Shown: positions 51,940-62,216 of the stretch, one piece after another
How positions within the stretch are numbered: position 1 is the first letter of the stretch
Layout of the letters: the number at the start of each line of letters is the position of its first letter
Origin: Amycolatopsis umgeniensis
GTDB lineage: Bacteria; Actinomycetota; Actinomycetes; Mycobacteriales; Pseudonocardiaceae
DNA length: 64,000 nucleotides
Direction of reading: 5' to 3'
Assembly: GCF_014205155.1 (NCBI RefSeq)
Contig: NZ_JACHMX010000001.1
Coordinates: 558,001-622,000 of the forward strand
The notes under the pieces: generated by a model
Databases searched by the model: none
The model's input: only the letters and a program-made list of their open reading frames with translations
What the model was told of the DNA's origin: nothing
Program-made: the position numbers and the translations under genes

Positions 51940-54272
51940 GACGCCGACGTGACCCGATAGACGTCGTAGACGCCTTCGACACCTCGGACCACCTTCAGCA
52001 CGTGGCCGAGGTGTTTCGGGTCGCCCATCTCGAACGAGAACCGGCTGACCGCGACCCTGTCGCGTGACGTCGTCACCGACGCGGACAGGATGTTGACCTT
52101 CTCGTCCGCGAGCACCTTGGTGACGTCCGAAAGCAGGCGGTGCCGATCCAGCGCCTCGACCTGGATCGCGACGAGGAACACCGACGACGCCGACGGCGCC
52201 CATTCGACCTCGACGAGCCGCTCGGGCTGCGCCGTCAGATCATCGGCGTTGGTGCAGTCGGTCCGGTGCACGCTGACACCGCCGCCACGGGTGACGAAAC
52301 CGAGGATCTCGTCGCCCGGCACCGGCGTGCAGCAGCGGGCGAGTTTGGCCCAGACGTCGCTGGCGCCCTTCACCACGACGCCGACGTCGTTCGAACCGCG
52401 GCGGCGGGTGACGGTGGACGGCGTCGCGCGCTCGGCGAGCTCCTCCTCCGCCTCGTCAACCCCGCCGATGAGCGCGACCAGCCGCTGCACGACGTGCTTC
52501 GCGCTGGTGTGGCCCTCGCCGACGGCCGCGTACAGCGAACTGATGTCGGGATGCCGCAGTTCGGTGGCGACAGCGCCCATCGATTCGGCGGACACCAGCC
52601 GCTGGATCGGGAGGCCGACCTTGCGGACCTCCTTGGTGATGGCCTCCTTGCCGCCTTCGATCGCCTCGTCGCGGCGTTCCTTGGCGAACCACTGCCGGAT
52701 CTTCGCGCGCGCCTTGGGCGAACCGGCGAACTGCAGCCAGTCGCGGCTCGGCCCCGCCGTCTCGGCCTTCGAGGTGAAGATCTCGATGACCTCGCCGTTC
52801 TCCAGCTTGCGCTCGAGTGCGACGAGCCTGCCGTTGACGCGGGCGCCGATGCAGCGGTGGCCGACCTCGGTGTGCACGGCGTAGGCGAAGTCGACCGGGG
52901 TCGAATCGACCGGCAGCGTGATCACGTCACCCTTCGGCGTGAACACGAAGATCTCGCGTGACGCGAGTTCGTAGCGCAGCGACTCGAGGAAGTCGCCCGG
53001 GTCCGCGGCTTCACGCTGCCAGTCGAGGAGCTGGCGCATCCAAGCCATCTCGTCGACGTCCATCGCGTTGCCGCTGTGGGTGCCCTTGGTCTCCTTGTAC
53101 CGCCAGTGCGCGGCGATGCCGTACTCGGCGGTGCGGTGCATCTCGTAGGTGCGGATCTGCACTTCCAGCGGTTTGCCGTCCGGACCGATCACCGTGGTGT
53201 GCAACGACTGGTAGACGCCGAAGCGCGGCTGCGCGATGTAGTCCTTGAACCGGCCGGGGACCGGCTGCCACAGCGCGTGGACGACACCCATCGCGGCGTA
53301 GCAGTCGCGGACGTCCTCGACCTGGATCCGCACGCCCACCAGGTCATGGATGTCGTCGAGGTCGCGGCCGCGGACGATCATCTTCTGATGGATCGAGTAG
53401 TAGTGCTTCGGCCTGCCCTCGACCTTCGCGGTGATCCGCGAGCCTTCGAGGTTGCCGGTCAGCTCGGTGATCACGGACCGCAGATAGGTGTCCCGCGAGG
53501 GCGCGCGATCGGCGACCAGCCGGACGATCTCGTCGTACTTCTTCGGCTGCAGGATGGCGAACGCCAGATCCTCCAGCTCCCATTTGACCGTCGCCATGCC
53601 GAGCCGGTGCGCCAGCGGGGCGAGGACTTCCAAGGTCTCGCGAGCCTTGCGGGCCTGCTTCTCCGGCGGCAGGAAGCGCATCGTGCGCATGTTGTGCAGC
53701 CGGTCGGACAGCTTGATGACCAGCACGCGCGGATCCCGCGCCATCGCGATGACCATCTTGCGGATGGTCTCGGCCTCGGCGGCCGTGCCGAGTTTGACCT
53801 TGTCCAGTTTGGTGACGCCGTCGACCAGCTCGCCGACCTTCTCGCCGAAGTCGGCCTTCAGGCTCTCCAGCGAGTACCCGGTGTCCTCGACGGTGTCGTG
53901 TAGCAGCGCCGCCACCAGCGTCGTGGTGTCCATGCCGAGTTCGGCGAGGATGGTCGCGACGGCGAGCGGATGCGTGATGTACGGGTCGCCGGATTTGCGC
54001 CGCTGCTCACGGTGGAGCTCTTCGGCGACGTCGTAGGCGCGCTGCAAGAGTGCGAGGTCGGCGTTCGGGTGCAGCTCGCGGTGGATGACGGCGAGCGGCT
54101 CGAGGACCTGTTTGACCGGCGCGGCGCGCTGTGCGGTGATCCGGCGGGCGAGACGGGCGCGGACGCGGCGCGTCGCGGACGGCGTCGGCGCTGCCCCCTG
54201 TCGCCCCGCACCGTTCTGCTCGGTGCCGTCCTTCGAGGACACCGCGGCATCGAGCTCTTGGCTCACCCGCAC
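51936..54272 (-). CDS. relA: Bifunctional (p)ppGpp synthetase/hydrolase
   Basis: A 778-residue Rel protein. The HD hydrolase domain (about 75-220) has [20 protein letters not shown] and [10 protein letters not shown] motifs. The synthetase domain (about 270-390) has [29 protein letters not shown] ([24 protein letters not shown]), helical, zinc-finger and C-terminal ACT domains follow. It makes and degrades the stringent-response alarmone on ribosome stalling. Downstream of apt in the same direction (72-bp gap), as in other actinobacteria. Overlaps the convergent metalloprotease gene end by 4 bp. Confidence 0.96.
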   Translation of the reverse strand: MRVSQELDAAVSSKDGTEQNGAGRQGAAPTPSATRRVRARLARRITAQRAAPVKQVLEPLAVIHRELHPNADLALLQRAYDVAEELHREQRRKSGDPYITHPLAVATILAELGMDTTTLVAALLHDTVEDTGYSLESLKADFGEKVGELVDGVTKLDKVKLGTAAEAETIRKMVIAMARDPRVLVIKLSDRLHNMRTMRFLPPEKQARKARETLEVLAPLAHRLGMATVKWELEDLAFAILQPKKYDEIVRLVADRAPSRDTYLRSVITELTGNLEGSRITAKVEGRPKHYYSIHQKMIVRGRDLDDIHDLVGVRIQVEDVRDCYAAMGVVHALWQPVPGRFKDYIAQPRFGVYQSLHTTVIGPDGKPLEVQIRTYEMHRTAEYGIAAHWRYKETKGTHSGNAMDVDEMAWMRQLLDWQREAADPGDFLESLRYELASREIFVFTPKGDVITLPVDSTPVDFAYAVHTEVGHRCIGARVNGRLVALERKLENGEVIEIFTSKAETAGPSRDWLQFAGSPKARAKIRQWFAKERRDEAIEGGKEAITKEVRKVGLPIQRLVSAESMGAVATELRHPDISSLYAAVGEGHTSAKHVVQRLVALIGGVDEAEEELAERATPSTVTRRRGSNDVGVVVKGASDVWAKLARCCTPVPGDEILGFVTRGGGVSVHRTDCTNADDLTAQPERLVEVEWAPSASSVFLVAIQVEALDRHRLLSDVTKVLADEKVNILSASVTTSRDRVAVSRFSFEMGDPKHLGHVLKVVRGVEGVYDVYRVTSAS

Positions 54273-54344
54273 CTCCTGCGCTTCGTGCGGCCTTCGGACG
54301 TCAAGGGTAACCGCTCCCCCTCGCGGCTCACTTGGTACGCCCGT

Positions 54345-54863
54345 TCAACACACCCGGAGAGCCTCCACACGGCGCCCCTCGAGCACGGAACGACCACCGA
54401 GCGCGCCGAGTTCCATGACCACCGAAACCCCGGTGACCTGCGCTTTCGCGTCCTCCAGCAGTTTACAGGTCGCCGCGACCGTGCCGCCGGTGGCGAGCAC
54501 GTCGTCGAGGACCGCGACACGTTGGCCCGCCTCGACGATCCCTTCGGGGAGTTCGACGGTCGCGGTGCCGTATTCCAGCGTGTACTCGACCCGGCCCGCG
54601 ACCCTCGGCAGCTTTCCCGGCTTGCGGATCAACACGACGCCGAGACCGCGGGAGTAGCCGACGGCGGCGGCCAGCAGGAACCCGCGCGCTTCCACACCCG
54701 CAAGCAGGTCGGCGTCGGGATCGACGGTGTCGGCCAGCGCGTGGGTGACGGCCTTGAACCCGCCCGCGTCGGCGAACAGCGGGCTCAGGTCCCGGAACAG
54801 CACGCCGGGTTCCGGGAAATCCGGCACGTCGGCGATGAGGTCGAGTGCCTTGTCCAGCTCCAT
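54345..54863 (-). CDS. apt: Adenine phosphoribosyltransferase
   Basis: A 172-residue enzyme joining adenine and PRPP to AMP. The PRPP-binding loop VAVLDDVLATGGT, FPEPGVLFRDLSPL and EARGFLLAAAVGY are diagnostic. ATG at 54863 taken as the start because it begins the conserved region; a longer frame reaches the hairpin. Part of the secDF-apt-relA block. Confidence 0.94.
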   Translation of the reverse strand: MELDKALDLIADVPDFPEPGVLFRDLSPLFADAGGFKAVTHALADTVDPDADLLAGVEARGFLLAAAVGYSRGLGVVLIRKPGKLPRVAGRVEYTLEYGTATVELPEGIVEAGQRVAVLDDVLATGGTVAATCKLLEDAKAQVTGVSVVMELGALGGRSVLEGRRVEALRVC

Positions 54864-54889
54864 GTACTTCCTGCTCTCCCTGAACACCA

Positions 54890-54934
54890 GGAAAGGTCCT
54901 CTCCTCGCGGAGTTCGCGGGGAAAGGACCTTTCC
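54890..54934. terminator. Hairpin between secF and apt
   Basis: GGAAAGGTCCT (54890-54900) and AGGACCTTTCC (54924-54934) form an 11-bp stem. The intervening sequence can form a short inner CGCG pair. It may end secDF transcription or attenuate read-through into apt-relA. Confidence 0.5.
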
Positions 54935-54948
54935 GGAGCTCGAAACGG

Positions 54949-56151
54949 TTACCTCTTGCGCTTGCCCGAAGGACGGCCCTTGTGGGCCTTCTGCTGCCGG
55001 GCCGGAACGCTCGCCGCGGCGGCGTACGCCTTCTCCTTGCGGAGTTCGGCGGCCAGGGCGTCCTCGTCGGTCGGGTCGAAGTCGTCGTCACGCTCGGCGG
55101 CCTTACGGGCCTGGTTCGCGCGCCGCGAGGCGACCCGTTCGGCCTGCTGACGGTACTTCGGGTCGCGCATCTTGAAGTCGACCAGCAGCGGGGTGGCCAG
55201 CGCGACCGAAGACAGGACGCCGACCACGGTGCCGGTGAGCTGCACGAGCGCGAGCTCCTGCAGGGTGCCGGAGCCGAGCAGGATGTATCCGATCACCAGC
55301 AGGCCGAGAATCGGCAGCGCCGCGATCAACGACGTGTTGAACGAACGCATAAGCGTCTGGTTCAGCGCCAGGTTGGCCGCCTCGCCGTAGGTGCGGCGGG
55401 TCAGTCCGAGCAGGCCGCGCGTGTTCTCACGGACCTTGTCGAACACCACCACCGTGTCGTACAGCGAGAACCCGAGGATGGTCAGCAGACCGATCACCGT
55501 CGCCGGCGTGACCTCGAAACCGATCAGCGAGTACACGCCCGCGGTCACGATGATGTCGTTCAGCAGCGTGACCAGGGCCGCAGCCGCCATCCGGGGATCG
55601 AAGTACAACGCCAGGAACAGCGTGACCGCCAGCAGGAAGACCCCGAGAGCGATCAGCGCCTGCCGGGAGATCTCCCCGCCCCAGGACGCGCTCACCGCGC
55701 TGTCACTGATGGCCCCGACGCTCGGCTGCCCGCTGCTGCCGATCGGGCCCAGCTCCTGGAACAGCGCCTGCTTGATCCTGGCGACCTCGGCCGCGTTCAG
55801 GGTGTCCGAACGGAGCTGGATCGTCGACGCCGCACCGGTGCCGACCTTCTGCGCCTCGTCGGCGGGCCTACCCAGCGAACTCGCGAAGACCTCCTTGGCC
55901 CGCTCCTCGCTGATCTCGCCGCTCTTGCCGTTGGCCGGCATCTGGATCTGGGTGCCGCCTTCGAAGTCGATCCCGAAGTTGAACCCCTTGATCCCCATCG
56001 AGGCGATGCACACCAGCACCAGGGCGCCGAAGAAGACGTACCAGCGCTTGCGCTTGCCGACCACGTCGAAAACGCCGGTGCCCACGTAGAGGCGGTGGAA
56101 GACGCTCTCGCGCTTGCCCGCGGTGGTGTTCTGCTCGTCGACCACGGTCAC
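54949..56151 (-). CDS. secF: Protein translocase subunit SecF
   Basis: A 400-residue SecF with six membrane helices. It has FNFGIDFEGGTQIQ near the first periplasmic domain and FSLYDTVVVFDKVRENTR in the conserved SecD/F motif. A long charged cytoplasmic tail rich in Lys/Arg (about 335-400) follows. With SecD it uses the proton gradient to pull proteins through SecYEG. The start overlaps the secD stop by four bases. Confidence 0.95.
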   Translation of the reverse strand: MTVVDEQNTTAGKRESVFHRLYVGTGVFDVVGKRKRWYVFFGALVLVCIASMGIKGFNFGIDFEGGTQIQMPANGKSGEISEERAKEVFASSLGRPADEAQKVGTGAASTIQLRSDTLNAAEVARIKQALFQELGPIGSSGQPSVGAISDSAVSASWGGEISRQALIALGVFLLAVTLFLALYFDPRMAAAALVTLLNDIIVTAGVYSLIGFEVTPATVIGLLTILGFSLYDTVVVFDKVRENTRGLLGLTRRTYGEAANLALNQTLMRSFNTSLIAALPILGLLVIGYILLGSGTLQELALVQLTGTVVGVLSSVALATPLLVDFKMRDPKYRQQAERVASRRANQARKAAERDDDFDPTDEDALAAELRKEKAYAAAASVPARQQKAHKGRPSGKRKR

Positions 56152-57911
56152 GCCTCCTTGACGTTCGGGCGACCGGGGGCCGGACGGGCCGCCTTGCGCT
56201 CCGTACCCAGTTGCTGCACGGCGCCGAGGCCGAGGTTCTTGGGATTGGACAGGAACTTCGACTTGGACCGGGAGATCATCGCGACCAGCGGATGCGTGAC
56301 GAGGTAGACGACCACGAGGTCGAGGACCGTCGACATGCCGAGCGTGAACGCGAAGCCCTTCACGTCACCGACGGCCAGCAGGTAAAGGATCGCCGCGGCG
56401 AGGAAGCTGACCGCGTCCGACGCCAGAATCGTGCGCTGGGCACGGGACCAGCCTCGCGGCACCGCGGAACGGAATGTCCTGCCCTCGCGGATCTCGTCCT
56501 TCAATCGTTCGAAGTAAATGACGAACGAGTCCGCGGTGATACCGATCGCGATGATCAAACCCGCCACGCCGGCGAGGTCGAGGGTGTACCCGATCCACCG
56601 CCCCAGCAGCACCAACACCGCGTAGACGAGCGAGAACGCGAAGACGAGGGACAAGATCGTCAGCACGCCGAGCAAGCGGTAATAGAACAAGCAGTAGATG
56701 AAGACGATCAGCAGGCCGATACCGCCGGCGATCAGGCCCGCCTGCAGCGAGGCGAGACCCAGCGTCGCGGACACCGTGGTCGCGTCCGAGGACTCGAACG
56801 ACAGCGGCAGCGAGCCGTACTTCAGCACGTCCGCCAGGTCCTTCGCCTCGGCCTGGCTGAACCGGCCGGTGATCTGGGTCTGGCCGCCGAGGATCGCGGA
56901 CTGGATGGTCGGCGCGGAGACGACCTGCGTGTCGAGGACGAACGCGGCCTGCTTCTGGGTGTTCTTCGAGGTGAAGTCGCCCCAGATCCGGGAACCGTCG
57001 CTCTTGAAGTTCAGGTTGACGACCCACTGGGAGTTCTGGGTGTCGTAGCCCGAGGAGGCGTCGGAGATCTCCGTTCCGGGAAGGAACTCCGGCTCCAGCA
57101 GGTACTTCGCGGTGTTCTTGTCACCACAGGCGACCAGCGGCTTGTCCGTGAGGTCGTTGCCGACCAGCGGGTCCGACACCTTGGGGTCGCAGTTCAGGGC
57201 CGCGAAGGCCTTCTCGGCGGCCGCGGCCTGCTTCGCCTGGTCCGTCGACATCAGATCGGGGTTCTGCCGGAGGCTCCGGGCTTCCTCGATCTCCTTCTTG
57301 GTCTGCTCGTCGGAGTCGCCGGGCTGCTGCTGCGGCGCTCCGGCGGCACCACTGCCACCATTGGCCGGGCTGCTCGGCGGAGCGCTCGCGCCAGGGGCAC
57401 CCGAGGACGACGGCGGCGCCGACGAGGGCGCGCCCGAGGTCGGCGGGGTCGACGGCTGCGGAACCGGGGTCACCGGCTGCGACGTCACGACCTTGCGGAA
57501 GCCCAGCTTCGCGGTCTTGCCCAGGGTCTTGGCCTGGTCGCCCTGTTCGCCGGGAACGGTGATGACGACATTGCTGCCGTCGAGGACGACCTCGGTGCCA
57601 CCGACGCCGATACCGTTGACCCGGCGCTCGATGATCGAGCGGGCCTGTTCGAGGGACTCTCGCGGAGGGTCGCCGCCGTCGGGATTACGGGCGGACAGGG
57701 TGACCCTCGTGCCGCCTTGCAGATCGATGCCGAGTTTCGGCGTCGGCTTGCCGCTACCGGTGAAGAACACCAGGGCGTACAGCGCCACCACGATCAGGGC
57801 GAAGAAGGCGAGATAGCGTCCCGGGCGGAGATGCCCGGCCGGTGCGGCCACTGTGCTTCGGTCTCCTCGGACGGACTGGGTTTTCCCCAATGGACTTGGC
57901 TGTTCACTCAC
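56148..57911 (-). CDS. secD: Protein translocase subunit SecD
   Basis: A 587-residue SecD: first membrane helix about 30-50, GIDLQGGTRVTL in P1, a long Ser/Pro/Ala-rich insert (about 150-200, typical of actinobacteria), a second periplasmic portion (about 230-375) and five C-terminal helices with AIGITADSFVIYFERLKDEIREG. The GTG start lies at the foot of a small hairpin (57911-57926) with no clear Shine-Dalgarno sequence. Confidence 0.94.
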   Translation of the reverse strand: MSEQPSPLGKTQSVRGDRSTVAAPAGHLRPGRYLAFFALIVVALYALVFFTGSGKPTPKLGIDLQGGTRVTLSARNPDGGDPPRESLEQARSIIERRVNGIGVGGTEVVLDGSNVVITVPGEQGDQAKTLGKTAKLGFRKVVTSQPVTPVPQPSTPPTSGAPSSAPPSSSGAPGASAPPSSPANGGSGAAGAPQQQPGDSDEQTKKEIEEARSLRQNPDLMSTDQAKQAAAAEKAFAALNCDPKVSDPLVGNDLTDKPLVACGDKNTAKYLLEPEFLPGTEISDASSGYDTQNSQWVVNLNFKSDGSRIWGDFTSKNTQKQAAFVLDTQVVSAPTIQSAILGGQTQITGRFSQAEAKDLADVLKYGSLPLSFESSDATTVSATLGLASLQAGLIAGGIGLLIVFIYCLFYYRLLGVLTILSLVFAFSLVYAVLVLLGRWIGYTLDLAGVAGLIIAIGITADSFVIYFERLKDEIREGRTFRSAVPRGWSRAQRTILASDAVSFLAAAILYLLAVGDVKGFAFTLGMSTVLDLVVVYLVTHPLVAMISRSKSKFLSNPKNLGLGAVQQLGTERKAARPAPGRPNVKEA

Positions 57912-57926
57912 CGGACGGGAGTCCGG
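57911..57926 (-). promoter_or_regulatory. Small hairpin at the secD start codon
   Basis: CCGGAC (57911-57916) and GTCCGG (57921-57926) can pair over a four-base loop. On the secD mRNA the second arm ends at the GTG start, and no ribosome site is evident between hairpin and start. Possible translational control, speculative. Confidence 0.3.
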
Positions 57927-57992
57927 TGGTACCGCGAACCTGCCTCGATGACCATGCCCGGTGAACGGGCACGACTATGACGACGGACACGC

Positions 57993-58024
57993 ACGCAGCA
58001 CCGAGACACTACTCGGTGCTGCGT
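57993..58024 (-). terminator. Hairpin between yajC and secD
   Basis: ACGCAGCACCGAG (57993-58005) and CTCGGTGCTGCGT (58012-58024) form a perfect 13-bp stem with a six-base loop in the 172-bp gap between yajC and secD. No U-run follows, so it may be a partial terminator or a processing site. Confidence 0.5.
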
Positions 58025-58083
58025 GAGCCCGGCGTTGCCCCCGCACCTACGAAAGTCTGGTGTCGGGGATGGCCTTACAAGAG

Positions 58084-58482
58084 CTACTTCTTGCCGTGCT
58101 CCAGCGGAGGAGCGATCTGCGCGCCCGTCTTCTCCTCGACGCGCTCGTCGTCCTTCGACTCGACGACCGGCTCCTCGACGACGGCCTCGTCGTCGATGGT
58201 GTCCTCATCGGTCTCGACGACGGGCTCGACCTTCTCGCGAACGGCCTGGCGCAGCCAGGTGGTCACGACACCGGGCGCGATTTCGAGGTCGATCGTGGTG
58301 TCGGCGGAGGCGTCGGCGACAGACGCGTAGAGACCGGAGGTGGTCATCACCCGGTCACCGGGAGCAAGGCTCGAGAGCAGCTCCTGCTGCGCTGCCGCCG
58401 CCTTCTTCTGCTTACGGGTGCCCATGACGAGCGGAATCGCCACAACGAGCATCAGGAGCAGCGGCAGCAATAACTGGTTCAT
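58084..58482 (-). CDS. yajC: Preprotein translocase accessory subunit YajC
   Basis: A 132-residue protein: one N-terminal membrane helix (about 3-20), then RKQKKAAAAQQELLSSLAPGDRVMTTSGLYASV, the YajC signature. The acidic C-terminal tail is longer than in E. coli, as common in actinobacteria. Associates with SecDF. First gene of the yajC-secD-secF group. Confidence 0.9.
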   Translation of the reverse strand: MNQLLLPLLLMLVVAIPLVMGTRKQKKAAAAQQELLSSLAPGDRVMTTSGLYASVADASADTTIDLEIAPGVVTTWLRQAVREKVEPVVETDEDTIDDEAVVEEPVVESKDDERVEEKTGAQIAPPLEHGKK

Positions 58483-58627
58483 GATTCTCCATTTCGAGCG
58501 GACGCCGCGCGGTGCGCTGTTTTGTCCGATTTGGCGGGGTGTGCTCTACCCGAGTGTGCCAGGTGCCAGCGGAAACTCCACCACCACCCGTCGCCACCAC
58601 GGGCCCCGGACCGCGTGAACGGTCCGG

Positions 58628-59701
58628 TCAGTCCTGGTCGAACAGGTTCGGGCCACCCTGCTCGCCACGTGTGGCACCGGCCGGGGCCGGCAGGCCGAGG
58701 TGTTCCCACGCGGCCGCTGTGGCGACCCGGCCGCGAGGAGTGCGGGCGAGCATACCGGCGCGGACCAGGTAAGGCTCACACACCTCTTCGACGGTGGTCG
58801 GTTCTTCCCCGACCGCGACGGCCAGCGTGGACACGCCGACAGGGCCGCCGCCGAAGGAGCGGACCAGCGCCGTCAGCACCGCGCGGTCGAGTCTGTCGAG
58901 GCCGAGTTCGTCGACGTCGTAGACCTTGAGCGCGGCACGCGCGATCTCACGCGTGACCTTGCCGTCTGCCCGGACCTCGGCGTAGTCGCGCACCCGGCGC
59001 AGGAGCCTGTTCGCGATCCGGGGTGTGCCACGGGAGCGGCGGGCGATCTCCGCGCAGCCGTCCCTGTCGATGTCGACGTCGAGGATCGTGGCGGCACGGC
59101 GGGCGACGAGCTCGAGTTCGGCGTCGCTGTAGAACTCCATCTGCCCGGTGAAACCGAACCGGTCGCGCAGCGGACCGGTCAGCGAACCCGACCTCGTCGT
59201 GGCCCCGACCAGGGTGAACGGCGCGATCTCCAGCGGGATGCTGGTGGCGCCGGGGCCCTTGCCGACGACGACATCGACGCGGAAGTCCTCCATCGCGAGG
59301 TACAACATCTCCTCGGCGGGGCGGGCGATGCGGTGGATCTCGTCGATGAACAGGACGTCGCCGGGTGCCAGGTTGGACAGCATCGCGGCCAGGTCGCCCG
59401 CGCGTTCCAGCGCCGGCCCCGAGGTGATCCGGATGGCGGCGTTGAGTTCGGCGGCGACGATCATCGCCATACTCGTCTTGCCCAGCCCGGGCGGCCCGGA
59501 CAGCAGGACGTGATCCGGCGGGACACCTCGGCGTCGCGCGCTCTCCAGCACGAGTTCGAGCTGCTCACGCACCCGCGGCTGACCGACGAACTCGTCCAGT
59601 TTGCGCGGGCGCAGCGTGGTCTCGACCTCGCGTTCGCCTGTCTGCGGCAGCGCCGACAGCGTCTCGTCGGCGTCGAATTCCGTCACGGCCTCATAGTCCA
59701 T
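58628..59701 (-). CDS. ruvB: Holliday junction branch-migration ATPase RuvB
   Basis: A 357-residue AAA+ motor. Walker [10 protein letters not shown], Walker B LFIDEIHR, sensor region [18 protein letters not shown] and C-terminal winged helix ([24 protein letters not shown]). Hexamers pump DNA through the RuvA-bound junction. It starts 8 bp after ruvA. Confidence 0.96.
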   Translation of the reverse strand: MDYEAVTEFDADETLSALPQTGEREVETTLRPRKLDEFVGQPRVREQLELVLESARRRGVPPDHVLLSGPPGLGKTSMAMIVAAELNAAIRITSGPALERAGDLAAMLSNLAPGDVLFIDEIHRIARPAEEMLYLAMEDFRVDVVVGKGPGATSIPLEIAPFTLVGATTRSGSLTGPLRDRFGFTGQMEFYSDAELELVARRAATILDVDIDRDGCAEIARRSRGTPRIANRLLRRVRDYAEVRADGKVTREIARAALKVYDVDELGLDRLDRAVLTALVRSFGGGPVGVSTLAVAVGEEPTTVEEVCEPYLVRAGMLARTPRGRVATAAAWEHLGLPAPAGATRGEQGGPNLFDQD

Positions 59702-59709
59702 GTGGCGAC

Positions 59710-60309
59710 TTACCGCTTACGCCCGAGGGTGGCCAACGCGGCGCGTAGGACGGAGGACGTCGTGTGGCCGTCTCCCTCGCCGAGCACCTTGTCGACAGCC
59801 AGCTCGGCCTGCTTGGCCGGGAAGCCGAGACCGGCGAGCGCCTCGACGACCTCACCCCGCAGCGCGCCGGGGGCGACGACCGCCGGGGAGCCGTCGGTCG
59901 GACCGGCGAGTGCGGTGACCTTGTCACGCAGTTCGAGCGTGAGCCGCTCGGCACCCTTGCGGCCGATGCCGGGCACCTGGGTGAGCACGGTGATATTGCC
60001 TTCGACCAGCGCGGACCGCAGCTTGTCCGGATCGAGGACGGCCAGCGTCGCGAGCGCGAGCCGCGGTCCGATCCCGGAGACCGTCTGCAGGAGACCGAAC
60101 AGTTCGCGAGCGTCGGCGTCGGCGAAACCGAACAGCGTCAAGGAATCCTCGCGGACCACGAGCGCGGTGTGCAGCATCGCCTCGTCGCCGCGGCGAAGCG
60201 TCGCGAGTGTGGCGGGTGTGGCCTGCACGGCGAAGCCGACTCCCCCGACCTCGATCACGACGTGGTCGAGGCCGATGGAGAGGATTTCTCCGCGTACCGA
60301 GGAGATCAT
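59710..60309 (-). CDS. ruvA: Holliday junction DNA-binding protein RuvA
   Basis: A 199-residue RuvA: OB-fold N-terminus ([26 protein letters not shown]), two helix-hairpin-helix motifs ([29 protein letters not shown]) and the C-terminal RuvB-contact helices. The ATG overlaps the ruvC stop (ATGA, 60306-60309), fixing the start. Confidence 0.95.
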   Translation of the reverse strand: MISSVRGEILSIGLDHVVIEVGGVGFAVQATPATLATLRRGDEAMLHTALVVREDSLTLFGFADADARELFGLLQTVSGIGPRLALATLAVLDPDKLRSALVEGNITVLTQVPGIGRKGAERLTLELRDKVTALAGPTDGSPAVVAPGALRGEVVEALAGLGFPAKQAELAVDKVLGEGDGHTTSSVLRAALATLGRKR

Positions 60310-60905
60310 CGAGCCGCTCCCTGCGTCTTGGATTCTTGCTTTTTGGCGCGCTGTGCCGCGGCGGCGAGCCTGGCCTTGTGGTTCTTGGCGATCTCGGCCG
60401 CCCTGGCCTCGGCTTCGGCGAGCCGGACCCGCATCGGTTCGCGCCACAGATGGCAGATGGCGAGCGCGAGCGCGTCCGCGGCGTCCGCCGGATGCGGTTT
60501 GACCTCGAGCCCGAGCAGCCGCATGACCATACCGGTGACCTGGGCCTTGTCCGCGCGGCCCGAGCCGGTGACGGCCGCTTTGACCTCACTCGGCGTGTGG
60601 AACACGACCGGCAGCCCGCGCCGGGCCGCGGCGAGCGCGACGACGCCGCCCGCCTGCGCGGTGCCCATCGCGGTGCGCACGTTGTGCTGGGCGAAGACCC
60701 GTTCCACGGCGACGGCTTCGGGCTTGTAGCGATCGAGCCACCGCTCGACGGCGTCGGAGATCCCCAGCAGGCGCACGGCGAGATCGGCGTCGGGCGGGGT
60801 CCGCACGACGTCGACGGCCACGGCGCGGACGGTGCGGCCCGTGCCGCCGTCGACCACTCCGAGCCCGCACCTGGTCAGACCGGGGTCGACCCCGAGTACC
60901 CGCAC
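60306..60905 (-). CDS. ruvC: Holliday junction endonuclease RuvC
   Basis: A 199-residue resolvase with the acidic active site in [21 protein letters not shown] and DAADALALA. The GTG at 60905 follows GGAGG; a longer frame has no family support. The Lys/Ala-rich C-terminal extension (about 165-199) is beyond the catalytic core. First of the coupled ruvCAB operon. Confidence 0.95.
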   Translation of the reverse strand: MRVLGVDPGLTRCGLGVVDGGTGRTVRAVAVDVVRTPPDADLAVRLLGISDAVERWLDRYKPEAVAVERVFAQHNVRTAMGTAQAGGVVALAAARRGLPVVFHTPSEVKAAVTGSGRADKAQVTGMVMRLLGLEVKPHPADAADALALAICHLWREPMRVRLAEAEARAAEIAKNHKARLAAAAQRAKKQESKTQGAAR

Positions 60906-60981
60906 GCTTTTCCTCCGCTCCCGGCGAACATCAGTTCGAGATCCGAGGCTACCCGGAGCGGGCGCCGGGCAAGATGAGGAC

Positions 60982-61428
60982 ATGCCGAGCCCTGACGACT
61001 TCACCGCTCATCTGGGTCTCCAGCCGCTGCCCGTGGAGGGCGGCCGCTGGGCGCAGAGCTGGCGCGACGACACCGCTTCCGCGATCTACTACCTGCTCGT
61101 CCCGCCGGAAACCTCGGCGCCGCACCGGCTGGACCGGCTGGAGATCTACGCCCACCACGCCGGTGCGCCGGTGCGAATGCTGCTGCTGTTCCCGGACGGG
61201 CGGATCTCACGGCCGGTGCTCGGGCCGGACGTCGCGGCCGGTCAGCGTCCGCAGATGGCGGTGCCCGCGGGAGTCTGGCAGGCGTCGGTGAGTACCGGTG
61301 AGTGGAGCCTGCTCGGGACGGTGGTGGTGCCGCCTTACACGGACGACTGCGTGGAGTTCCGGTCCGCGGCGGCGTTGGCCGCGGAGTGGCCGGAGGCGAC
61401 GAAGGACCTGGCACCCTGGCTGGAGTGA
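60982..61428 (+). CDS. DUF985 cupin-domain protein
   Basis: A 148-residue RmlC-like cupin. DUF985 features are [35 protein letters not shown] (family members usually have WH-like residues around the metal site), VPAGVWQAS and [10 protein letters not shown]. Divergent from ruvC. The enzymatic role of the family is unknown. Confidence 0.8.
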   Translation: MPSPDDFTAHLGLQPLPVEGGRWAQSWRDDTASAIYYLLVPPETSAPHRLDRLEIYAHHAGAPVRMLLLFPDGRISRPVLGPDVAAGQRPQMAVPAGVWQASVSTGEWSLLGTVVVPPYTDDCVEFRSAAALAAEWPEATKDLAPWLE

Positions 61429-61445
61429 GCCTCTTTGCGGCTGGT

Positions 61446-61498
61446 GTTCCCAATGTCGCATTTGAGTCGCTGAGCGTCTCGGATGCGACATTGGGAAC
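61446..61498. terminator. Hairpin downstream of the cupin gene
   Basis: GTTCCCAATGTCGCAT (61446-61461) and ATGCGACATTGGGAAC (61483-61498) form a perfect 16-bp stem. It begins 17 bp after the stop codon and lies between convergent genes. Confidence 0.65.
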
Positions 61499-61545
61499 AT
61501 CGACCGGGAACCTCAGCAACCTCACCAGTCACGATGGCGCCGCGC

Positions 61546-61588
61546 GAAGGCCCCCTTCACTGCATCTAGCGCAGGGAAGGGGGCCTTC
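61546..61588. terminator. Second hairpin, GAAGGCCCCCTTC stem
   Basis: GAAGGCCCCCTTC (61546-61558) and its complement (61576-61588) form a 13-bp stem, the member of the GAAGGCC hairpin group nearest the DUF4262 gene end. It faces the 3' end of the leftward gene at 61619. Confidence 0.65.
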
Positions 61589-61618
61589 ACGTACTTCAAG
61601 CGATCAAGGCGCGAGACT

Positions 61619-62149
61619 TCAGGGGCCGTCGACGCCCGGCGTCCAGCTCTCCGGGTCACCGGATTCGGTCAGCACCGGCTGGTACCGGTCGAATCCCTCC
61701 GGCGCGTCCGGATGCCACGGGAAGTGCCCGTCCGGCGTGGCCACGATCATCTGCAGCGCCGGGAAGTCCCCGTCCGGGTAGATCAGGAACGCGTGCCCGA
61801 AGTACTCGGGATAGTGCCCCTTCGCCACCCGCTCGAAGACCACCGGCGCGCCCTCGAAGAAATCGTCGTAGCGTTTGCCGACCTCGAAGATCTCGCCGTT
61901 GGCCGCGCGATCCACATAGGCGTCGAGCAGGACCGGCCCCACCTGCGCGGGCAGCCCGATGACGACCGCTTCCGCCACGTTGTGCAGCGCCCAGGCGCAC
62001 GCGGTGAAGCAGAAGGCCGCGTCGTTCTCGTCGCCGTCGACCGCGATGACCGCGTTCCCTCTGGCCTGCGCCTGCGACTCGATCCACTGGACGAGTTCGG
62101 TTTCTTCGGCGGTGAGGGCGTCGGCTTCGGAGGTCGTCACGCGCGACAT
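61619..62149 (-). CDS. DUF4262-domain protein
   Basis: A 176-residue protein. RGNAVIAVDGDENDAAFCFTACAWALHNVAEAVVIGLPAQVGPVLLDAYV and the YFGHAFLIYPDGDFPALQMIVATPDGHFPW segment match DUF4262. Start at ATG 62149; a start eight codons earlier (62173) is possible. Function unknown. It lies 67 bp from the yebC-tail repeats. Confidence 0.75.
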   Translation of the reverse strand: MSRVTTSEADALTAEETELVQWIESQAQARGNAVIAVDGDENDAAFCFTACAWALHNVAEAVVIGLPAQVGPVLLDAYVDRAANGEIFEVGKRYDDFFEGAPVVFERVAKGHYPEYFGHAFLIYPDGDFPALQMIVATPDGHFPWHPDAPEGFDRYQPVLTESGDPESWTPGVDGP

Positions 62150-62216
62150 TCTGCCCCACGTCCTCGCCCGCACCTAGCCCCGGGACGATTTTTCCGCGGC
62201 ATGGCGGGAAAAACGA

